Origin: JACDAS01 sp046262415
Lineage (GTDB): Bacteria; Actinomycetota; Thermoleophilia; Gaiellales; Gaiellaceae
DNA: 9,456 bases
Direction: 5' to 3'
Assembly (NCBI GenBank): GCA_046262415.1
Contig: JBHEMU010000071.1
Coordinates: 1 to 9,456 of the forward strand
A model generated the notes under the pieces. It was not told the origin of the DNA and ran no database searches. It saw only the letters and a program-made list of their open reading frames with translations. Below, piece after piece: positions 1 to 9,456 of this stretch. Each line of letters starts with the position of its first letter. Position 1 is the stretch's first letter. A program made the position numbers and the translations under genes.

Positions 1-1260
1 GCCGACGAAGGTCACCCCCGCGAGTGAGGGCGCACCGATCGTCAGCCAGCGCGGGACCGTCAGCTCCTGGTCGTCGGTGAGGTTCCCCGGCGTCCCGTTC
101 ACGTCCTGGAAGACGCAGTCGGTGACGACCGCGCCGGTGTCGTAGACGGGGGCGGGGGTCGCACTCGGGCGGACCCGGCACGGCAGCGGCGTTCCGTTCG
201 GCCGGTCGTCGGTGTAGTCGTTCGGGGTGCCCCGGTCGTCGAAGGCGTTCCTCAGGTCGAAGACCATCGTGGCGTTCACGCTCGCGCAGGTGAGGCGGTC
301 GTCCGGGTAGATCTCGAGCTCGTGACAGGCGGCGAGGGCGTCGACGGTGTGGCCGAGCGCCATCAGGGCGTTCGGGTAGCGGTAGCGGTACACCTGCGGG
401 CGGCACGTCAGCCGCTTCGTGATCGTCGTCGTCAGCGGCGGGAAGTTCATGCACGAGGAGAGGTCGACGAGCTCGAACCCGTCGAGGCTGAAACGCGCCG
501 TGGCTGCGGGGTCCGGATTCTCGTTCGCGCGCGTGCAGGCCGTGTCGTCTGCGTTGCAGCTGACGACGACGAAGTCGGAGGTGACGGCGAAGGCGATGTG
601 CGGCCGCTTCGGGTCGACGTTGACCGTGTGCGACTCGCCGATGTGGCTCGTCAGTCCGATCTCGACCGGGCTGTCCACGTCCGTGATGTCGATGATCTCG
701 AGGCCTCCCTGAGGGTCGCTCGGGCTCAAGCCGCTGGCGGCGGCGTCGTGACAGCGGCCCTCGTTGTCGGTGGCGTCGAGGAGGAGCTGAGCGTCGGTCT
801 TCACTGCGAACGGGTTGGCGGTGTTGAGGAGCACGTTCCCCTTCGGCGTCGCCTCCACGTCGTGCTGGAGGCCGGTCGCCGCGGAGGCGTCGCTGACGCA
901 GGATGCGGACGGGTGACTGGCGATGCGCTCCAGGCTCGACGCGGTGACCTCCCCGTTCTGGGTGAGGCGGAAGATCGTCTGGCCGCCCGCGTTGGGACCG
1001 ATCGCGAGCGTGCCGACCGAGGCGTACGTCTCGACGCCCTGCGTGAAGAAGTCGACGTCGGTGTGGGGATTCCCGGTCGCGAACGTCGTGAGCAGCTGCC
1101 AGCTCGCGCCGGTTCCGCCGGAGGTGAAGCCGGCGCCCGGCGACGGCTGGGGCGTGAACGCCGGCGCGGGATGGTCGTGCCCCGCGGCCGGGGCCGCCAG
1201 GACGAGGAACGTGGCCGCGAGCGCTGCCACGAGAGACGGTCTCAGGATGCCTCCGAGCAT
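1..1260 (-). CDS. Secreted LVIVD-repeat-like protein, C-terminus cut off by the window edge
   Basis: An open frame runs from an ATG at 1260 to position 1 with no stop, giving 420 visible residues. The start is well supported by a GGAGGT ribosome site five bases upstream. Residues 1-27 look like a Sec signal peptide: one Arg (R7), a hydrophobic stretch LVAALAATFLVLAAP, and small residues (PAA/AAG) before a His/Asp-rich mature start (HDHP). The visible mature part has ten cysteines, which fits an exported, disulfide-bonded protein. Around residues 186-203 the run GGLEIIDITDVDSPVEIG, followed by SHTVNVDPKRPHIAFAVTS, resembles the LVIVD repeat of extracellular beta-propeller-like proteins. Near the end, GTPNDYTDD and GTPGNLTDD form a short internal repeat. 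The substrate is unknown. It lies 77 nt after the kinase gene on the same strand, so it could be read through from that operon. I saw no clear promoter in the gap. That this is a real gene is well supported; the family call is moderate. Confidence 0.82.
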   Translation of the reverse strand, partial: MLGGILRPSLVAALAATFLVLAAPAAGHDHPAPAFTPQPSPGAGFTSGGTGASWQLLTTFATGNPHTDVDFFTQGVETYASVGTLAIGPNAGGQTIFRLTQNGEVTASSLERIASHPSASCVSDASAATGLQHDVEATPKGNVLLNTANPFAVKTDAQLLLDATDNEGRCHDAAASGLSPSDPQGGLEIIDITDVDSPVEIGLTSHIGESHTVNVDPKRPHIAFAVTSDFVVVSCNADDTACTRANENPDPAATARFSLDGFELVDLSSCMNFPPLTTTITKRLTCRPQVYRYRYPNALMALGHTVDALAACHELEIYPDDRLTCASVNATMVFDLRNAFDDRGTPNDYTDDRPNGTPLPCRVRPSATPAPVYDTGAVVTDCVFQDVNGTPGNLTDDQELTVPRWLTIGAPSLAGVTFVG

Positions 1261-1265
1261 GAGTT

Positions 1266-1271
1266 ACCTCC
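1266..1271 (-). promoter_or_regulatory. Strong Shine-Dalgarno of the secreted protein gene
   Basis: The minus strand reads GGAGGT, then AACTC, then ATG at 1260. This near-perfect site five bases from the start fixes the start codon and suggests efficient translation independent of the upstream kinase gene. Confidence 0.8.
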
Positions 1272-1337
1272 GGTCGCCGCAGGAACGATGAGAGTCTGCC
1301 CGAAGCTCGCCGTCGGGAAACCGGTGTGGGGTTCCGA

Positions 1338-3767
1338 TCACGTCGCGCTGGCAGAGCTGCGTGCGCGGCCGCCGCCCTTCGCGGCGACGCGCGCGGCCTT
1401 CGGCGCGTCGGCGCGGGGCAGCTCGACGACGAACCTCGACCCCGGGCCGCGGTCGGACTCGACCCAGATCCGGCCGTTGAGCCGGCGGACGAGCTCGCGG
1501 CAGATGTACAGGCCGAGCCCCGTGCCGCCGATGCCGCGCGTCATGTTCGGATCGAGGCGGTAGAACTTCTCGAAGATCCGGCGCTGGTCGGCCGGAGGGA
1601 TTCCGAGGCCCTCGTCGCGGACCGAGACCTGCACCGTCCGGCCGGCTCGCGCGACTTCGACCTCGACCGAGCCGCCGGCCGGCGAGTACTTGATCGCATT
1701 CTCGACGAGGTTGACGAAGACGCGGCGCAGCTGGTCCCGCTCCGCGAGCACCGGCGGCACGCGCTTCGGCGCGACGACTCGCAGCTCGACGTTCGACGGC
1801 GCGTGCGTTCGAGCGATCTCGACGACGTCCCGCACGAGCTCGAGCACGTCGCAGGACTCCCTCGACAGCTTCATCAGCCCCGAGTCGAGATGGCTTGCGA
1901 GCAGCACATCGCCGACGATATTGGCGAGCCGCTCCGACTCCTGCGCGGCGACGTCGAGGAGCTTGTGCTTCGTCTCCTCGTCGAGACCCGGCCGGCGCAG
2001 GGTGATTGCCGCCCCGTGAATCGCGGCGAGCGGGGTCCGGAGCTCGTGCGACACGGTCGCGACGAAGTCCGCCTTCATCTGCCTGACCGCCCGCTCCTCG
2101 GTCAGGTCCCGAAACGCATAGACCGTGCCCTGGTCGAAGCCCACGCCCGAGATCGAGAGCCAGAGCTCCCGGCCGTCGAGCTCCAGCGGAACCGTCTCGG
2201 TCGGCGTCCCGCCGCGGCCGGGGCCGTCCGCGACGGGGATGAGAGTCGAGATCTTCGACCACCCCGGGATCGCGCTCGACGCCGCCCGGCCGACGACGTC
2301 CGTCTCGAGCAGGCCCGTGATCTCCTGGGCGGCTGTGTTCCAGAGCCGGATCACCTGGCGGCGGTCGACGAGGAAGACGCCGTCGCCGACCGTGTTCAGC
2401 ACCTGCGCGGCCTGCGCGCGATCCTCGGCTTCGCGGTAGAGCCGGACGTTGTCGACCGCGATCGCGACCCTCCGCGCCAGCTCCTCGGCGAGCGCGAAGT
2501 CCTCTCGCTCGTAGCGGCGGCCGGTGTCCCCGACGGCCAGCGTGATCGCGCCGAGTGCGCGCCCACGCGACACGAGCGGAACGCGCAGGTACGAGCTCAG
2601 CCCGACCGCGCGCAGCACCCCCGGGTCGAGGTGGTCGCCGGCGAGCTCGGCGAGACGCGACTCCGGGATCTCCGCCGCGAACTCCCCTTCCCCGGCGCCG
2701 AAGATCTTCGAGGCGCCGTCGGACATCGGTCCGGCCGCGCGCTCGGCGAGCTCCCTGAGGAGAACGATCCTGCCCGGGTCGGCGTGGCGCAGGGCGACCA
2801 CCCTCTGGCCGCCGGGATCGAGGACGCTGACGGCCGCCCAGTCGGCGATCTCGGGTACCGCCAGGCCGACGACGGCGTCGAGCATGCGATCGTCGTCGAG
2901 CGAGATCGCGAGCGCGGCGCTCACGTCGCCGAGGAACCGGCGACGCTCCTCGATTCGCTTGAGCTCGTGCATGTCCGTATGGGTGCCGAACCATTTCGCG
3001 ATCTTCCCGTCCCCGTTCCGGAACGGGGACGCCCTGCTGAGATGCCAGCGATACGAGGCATCGCTCGCCCGGAGGAGGCGGAACTCGTCCTCGTACGGCG
3101 TTCCCGACTCGAGCGACCGGCGCCAGCGAGCCGCCGCCGAGGAGCGGTCGGCGGGGTGGACGAGGTGTGCCCACGACTGTCCGAGCAACCGGTCGGGCTC
3201 CACCTCGAAGTAGTCCACCACCTGCCGGTTCACGTAGTCGAGCGATCCGTCCGCGAGCGCCGTCCAGACCTGCTGCGGAATCGACTCGGCGAGGAAGCGA
3301 TAGCGCTCCTCGCCCGCGCGCTCGACCTCGGCGAGCTCGCTCACACGGAGCTGCTCGGCCTGCTCCTCGACCTGACGCCGCTTCTCCCACAGCTCGACGA
3401 AGACCGCCGCCTTCGAGCGGAGAATCGTCGCGTCGAGCGGCTTCATCACGTAGTCGACACCTCCCGCCTCATACCCGCGGAAGACGTGCTCGGCGTCCTT
3501 GCTGATCGCAGTCAGGAAGATGATCGGGACGTCCTTCGTCCTCACCCGCTGCTTGATCAGCGCGGCCGTCTCGAAGCCGTCCAGCTCCGGCATCTGCACG
3601 TCGAGCAGGATCAGGGCGAAATCTCTGTGGAGCAGCTCCCGCAACGCGGCCGTCCCGGAGGTGACCGAGACCAGCTCCCGTTCGAGCGGCTCGAGGATCG
3701 CGGCGAGGGCGAGCAGGTTGTCGTCGCGGTCGTCGACGAGCAGGATCGCTGCGGCGTCCCGCCTCAT
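1338..3767 (-). CDS. Sensor histidine kinase with N-terminal receiver: REC-PAS-GAF-PAS-HisKA-HATPase
   Basis: The protein has 809 residues. Residues 7-122 are a receiver domain with the acidic pair D12/D13, phospho-acceptor D56 (LLDVQMPELDG), T86 and K109 (MKP). A helical linker (about 123-153) leads to a PAS_3-type domain (about 155-265, YRWHLSRASPFRNGDG), a GAF domain (about 270-425), a second PAS (about 430-550) and the kinase core. The core has the H-box SHELRTPLAAIHG with phospho-acceptor H574, N-box N690 (ENAIKYS), G1 box DEGLG at D718 and G2 box GGTGLGL near 748. All key residues look intact. No membrane segment is evident, so it should be cytoplasmic. The tail after the ATPase domain is basic and low in complexity. 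The ATG at 3767 overlaps the cheB stop as ATGA, pointing to translational coupling. The frame stays open further upstream, but that part lies inside cheB and has no domain similarity. The N-terminal REC suggests it receives phosphate from another kinase, plausibly the upstream poly-HAMP kinase. The signal sensed and the output are unknown. Confidence 0.93.
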   Translation of the reverse strand: MRRDAAAILLVDDRDDNLLALAAILEPLERELVSVTSGTAALRELLHRDFALILLDVQMPELDGFETAALIKQRVRTKDVPIIFLTAISKDAEHVFRGYEAGGVDYVMKPLDATILRSKAAVFVELWEKRRQVEEQAEQLRVSELAEVERAGEERYRFLAESIPQQVWTALADGSLDYVNRQVVDYFEVEPDRLLGQSWAHLVHPADRSSAAARWRRSLESGTPYEDEFRLLRASDASYRWHLSRASPFRNGDGKIAKWFGTHTDMHELKRIEERRRFLGDVSAALAISLDDDRMLDAVVGLAVPEIADWAAVSVLDPGGQRVVALRHADPGRIVLLRELAERAAGPMSDGASKIFGAGEGEFAAEIPESRLAELAGDHLDPGVLRAVGLSSYLRVPLVSRGRALGAITLAVGDTGRRYEREDFALAEELARRVAIAVDNVRLYREAEDRAQAAQVLNTVGDGVFLVDRRQVIRLWNTAAQEITGLLETDVVGRAASSAIPGWSKISTLIPVADGPGRGGTPTETVPLELDGRELWLSISGVGFDQGTVYAFRDLTEERAVRQMKADFVATVSHELRTPLAAIHGAAITLRRPGLDEETKHKLLDVAAQESERLANIVGDVLLASHLDSGLMKLSRESCDVLELVRDVVEIARTHAPSNVELRVVAPKRVPPVLAERDQLRRVFVNLVENAIKYSPAGGSVEVEVARAGRTVQVSVRDEGLGIPPADQRRIFEKFYRLDPNMTRGIGGTGLGLYICRELVRRLNGRIWVESDRGPGSRFVVELPRADAPKAARVAAKGGGRARSSASAT
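3008..3031. repeat. 24-bp perfect palindrome inside the kinase gene
   Basis: The arm CGTCCCCGTTCC is followed directly by its exact reverse complement, with no spacer. It lies in the part of the first PAS domain that encodes SPFRNGDG. It may be a chance result of codon choice for this common PAS motif. Confidence 0.6.
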
Positions 3768-4360
3768 GCCGTCCGGCCTGCCCTCGGCTCGGTTCGACGC
3801 TGCGCGAGGCCCGCGAGGAACGGCGCGATCTCGTCGAGCGGCAGCACTCCGTCCGGATCGGTCGCGGCGATCGCGGCCGCCGGCAGCTCGCCGCGCTCGG
3901 CGCTCTCGGGCGCCTGGACCACGACCGCGCCGCCCGCGGCCTTGATCCGCGCGGCGCCGCGCGCGCCGTCGTCGTTGGCGCCGGTGAGGAGCGTGCCCAC
4001 GACGCGCGCGCCGTAGGCGTTGGCCGCCGATTCGAACAGCACGTCGATCGACGGCCGCGCGTACCGGACACGCGCGTCCGTCGACAGCGCGAACGCGCCG
4101 GGCTCGACGAGCAGGTGGTACTCCGGCGGTGCGACGTACACGCGGCCGCGGAGGATCGGCTCCTTGTCCTCCGGCTCGCTCACCGGGCTGCGCGCGCTCT
4201 CCCGCAGGAGCCGGACCAGCGTGTCCGGCCCGAAGCTCGGCCCGCGGTGCTGCACGATCGCGATCGGCAGGTCGAACTCGGGCGGGAGCAAGTGCAGGAC
4301 GCGCCGGAGCGCCGCCACGCCACCCCACGAAGCGCCGACGACGACGAGCTCGTAGGTCAC
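3764..4360 (-). CDS. cheB: Stand-alone CheB-type protein-glutamate methylesterase
   Basis: This 198-residue protein is just the CheB catalytic domain. Family knowledge says such enzymes hydrolyse glutamyl methyl esters on signalling proteins, reversing CheR. The expected catalytic triad is visible: S11 in VVVGASWGG, H38 in IVQHRG and D131 in TGANDDGARG. VYVAPPEYHLLVE (about 74-86) and the DVLFESAANAYG helix (about 106-117) are also typical of CheB. The N-terminal receiver domain of classical chemotaxis CheB is absent, so phosphorylation cannot regulate it in cis. A receiver on a neighbouring protein may do so. The start is GTG, supported by GGAGG five bases upstream and by a GTGA overlap with the cheR stop. 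Its own stop overlaps the ATG of the downstream kinase (ATGA). Both overlaps imply coupled translation and balanced amounts. The substrate is unknown, because no chemoreceptor gene is present here. Confidence 0.93.
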   Translation of the reverse strand: MTYELVVVGASWGGVAALRRVLHLLPPEFDLPIAIVQHRGPSFGPDTLVRLLRESARSPVSEPEDKEPILRGRVYVAPPEYHLLVEPGAFALSTDARVRYARPSIDVLFESAANAYGARVVGTLLTGANDDGARGAARIKAAGGAVVVQAPESAERGELPAAAIAATDPDGVLPLDEIAPFLAGLAQRRTEPRAGRTA

Positions 4361-5187
4361 CTCGCCCTCCGGTAGAGCCGCTGCCCCGCGTCGAGCTCGT
4401 CGTAGAGGCTCTCGTAGTCCGTGAACCGCAGGGACTCCTTCTGGCCGAGCCCGAGGATCCCGAACGTGACGAGGCTCGAATGGAAGAGCTCGTGCACGCG
4501 GTTTTGGAGCGGCCGGTCGAAGTAGATCAGCACGTTGCGACAGAGGATGAGATGGAACTCGTTGAACGACCCGTCCGAGACGAGGTTGTGCTGCGCGAAG
4601 ACCACGTTGTCGAGCAGCGAGCGGGAGAACAGCGCCGCGTCGTACCTCGCGACGTAGTACTCCGAGAAGGCGCGCGTGCCGCCGGCGCGGATGTAGTTGT
4701 GCGTGTACTCGCGCATCTTGTCGAGCGGGAAGAGTCCGCTTCTGGCGGTCTCGAGGACGCCCTGGTTGATGTCCGTCGCGTAGATCCGGGTCCGGTCGTA
4801 CAGCCCTTCCTCGCTCAGCAGGATCGCGAGCGAGTAGACCTCCTCGCCGGTGGAGGAGCCGGCGGCCCAGATCCGGACGAACGGGTAGGTGCGGAGGACC
4901 GGGAGCACCTTCTGGCGGAGAGCGAGGTGGAAGCCCGGGTCGCGAAACATCGCGGTCACGTTGATCGACAGGTCGCGGAGCAACCGCTCCATGCAGGAGC
5001 GGTCGTGCAGGACCCGGTCCTGGAGGGCCGAGACGGTGGCCAGCCCCTCCTCGTCGATCCGCCGGCGGAGGCGCCGGGTGAGCGAGGCCGGCGCGTACTC
5101 CCGGAAGTCGTACCCGTAGTGACGGTAGACCGCCTCGAGCAGGAGCTCCACCTCGAGGCGCTCGAGGTCGGGGTCGGCCCCGAACAT
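4357..5187 (-). CDS. cheR: CheR-type protein-glutamate O-methyltransferase
   Basis: From the ATG at 5187 the protein has 276 residues, the usual CheR length. It transfers methyl groups from S-adenosylmethionine to glutamates on signalling proteins. The N-terminal helical CheR domain is seen in YGYDFREYAPASLTRRLRRR, followed by SINVTAMFRDP. The SAM-binding core shows motif I as WAAGSSTGEEVYSLA (about 107-121), an acidic turn YATDIN (about 136-141) and the signature ILCRNVLIYFD (about 214-224). No TPR tail or other fusion is present. In-frame GTG at 5229 would add 14 residues and overlap the upstream kinase by 16 bases, but it has no ribosome site. The ATG at 5187 has GGGGA eight bases upstream and starts just before the conserved domain, so I prefer it. 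cheR overlaps cheB by four bases. Stand-alone CheR and CheB beside hybrid kinases suggest regulation of a kinase rather than flagellar chemotaxis; that is inference. Confidence 0.93.
   Translation of the reverse strand: MFGADPDLERLEVELLLEAVYRHYGYDFREYAPASLTRRLRRRIDEEGLATVSALQDRVLHDRSCMERLLRDLSINVTAMFRDPGFHLALRQKVLPVLRTYPFVRIWAAGSSTGEEVYSLAILLSEEGLYDRTRIYATDINQGVLETARSGLFPLDKMREYTHNYIRAGGTRAFSEYYVARYDAALFSRSLLDNVVFAQHNLVSDGSFNEFHLILCRNVLIYFDRPLQNRVHELFHSSLVTFGILGLGQKESLRFTDYESLYDELDAGQRLYRRAR
4366..4370 (-). promoter_or_regulatory. Shine-Dalgarno deciding the GTG start of cheB
   Basis: The minus strand reads GGAGG, then GCGAG, then GTG at 4360. The site sits inside the last codons of cheR and supports the GTG start that overlaps the cheR TGA. 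Confidence 0.75.
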
Positions 5188-5195
5188 CCCGACGG

Positions 5196-5210
5196 TCCCC
5201 GCGAGCGGGG
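5196..5210 (-). promoter_or_regulatory. Hairpin enclosing the cheR ribosome binding site
   Basis: On the minus strand CCCCG (5210-5206), a four-base loop CTCG, and CGGGG (5201-5197) form a five-pair G/C stem. Its 3' arm overlaps the GGGGA ribosome site (5200-5196) of the cheR ATG at 5187. The kinase stop codon (5216-5214) is only three bases upstream of the stem, so a ribosome terminating there would be expected to open it. This would make cheR translation depend on translation of the kinase. The pairing is seen directly; the regulatory role is inferred. Confidence 0.45.
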
Positions 5211-5213
5211 CCT

Positions 5214-9456
<4,243 letters not shown>

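Noticed and set aside
1299..1317. Hairpin CCCGA/TCGGG between the kinase stop and the secreted protein gene, as a terminator
   Set aside because: Only five base pairs with a nine-base loop and no U-run on the minus strand; too weak to call.
322..1563. 413-residue open frame on the plus strand
   Set aside because: It is antisense to the secreted protein gene and the end of the kinase gene. It is Arg/Val/Gly-rich with no domain, as expected of a shadow frame in G+C-rich DNA.
1326..4016. 896-residue open frame on the plus strand
   Set aside because: It lies opposite the REC-PAS-GAF-PAS kinase, whose motifs are unmistakable. The plus-strand product is Arg/Asp/Leu-rich with no recognisable motif.
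3768..4328. 5' extension of the second kinase frame up to 4328
   Set aside because: The extension lies inside cheB in another frame and is Arg/Ala-rich. The ATG at 3767 sits just before the REC domain and overlaps the cheB stop as ATGA.

Overview
The window is G+C-rich throughout. All five genes I can support lie on the minus strand, so they read from position 9456 down to position 1. G+C content, GTG starts, strong GGAGG ribosome sites and the protein types suggest a soil-type actinobacterium, possibly a deep-branching group such as Thermoleophilia. That placement is an impression only: there is no rRNA or other marker gene here.

Layout in transcription order: (1) 9456-5214 is the C-terminal 1413 residues of a very large hybrid histidine kinase. 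It has a tandem poly-HAMP array, then GAF, a long coiled coil, HisKA/HATPase and three receiver domains, and its N-terminus lies outside the window. (2) 5187-4357 is a CheR-type protein-glutamate methyltransferase. (3) 4360-3764 is a stand-alone CheB methylesterase without a receiver domain. (4) 3767-1338 is a second sensor kinase, REC-PAS-GAF-PAS-HisKA-HATPase. (5) 1260-1 is a secreted, cysteine-containing protein with an LVIVD-like motif. Its C-terminus runs off the left edge.

Genes 1 to 4 are packed like one operon. The kinase stop and the preferred cheR start are 26 nt apart, with a hairpin over the cheR ribosome site. cheR/cheB overlap by GTGA and cheB/kinase 2 by ATGA. The natural reading is a signalling module in which a cytoplasmic-type poly-HAMP kinase and a second kinase share phosphoryl groups through four receiver domains, while CheR and CheB add and remove methyl groups on some partner. 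No CheA, CheW, chemoreceptor, flagellar gene, Hpt domain or DNA-binding output regulator is visible, so this does not look like a standard chemotaxis operon and its output is unknown. The secreted protein is 77 nt downstream with its own strong ribosome site. It may be co-transcribed or independent.

Points worth a second look: the possible methylation control of a poly-HAMP kinase, the SD-sequestering hairpin at the kinase/cheR junction, 276-bp DNA repeats with long exact identities, an Asp-to-Glu change in the ATP-binding G1 box of the large kinase, and a 24-bp perfect palindrome inside kinase 2. There is no gene-free stretch over 300 bases. I saw no tRNA, rRNA, CRISPR array, insertion sequence or convincing terminator.
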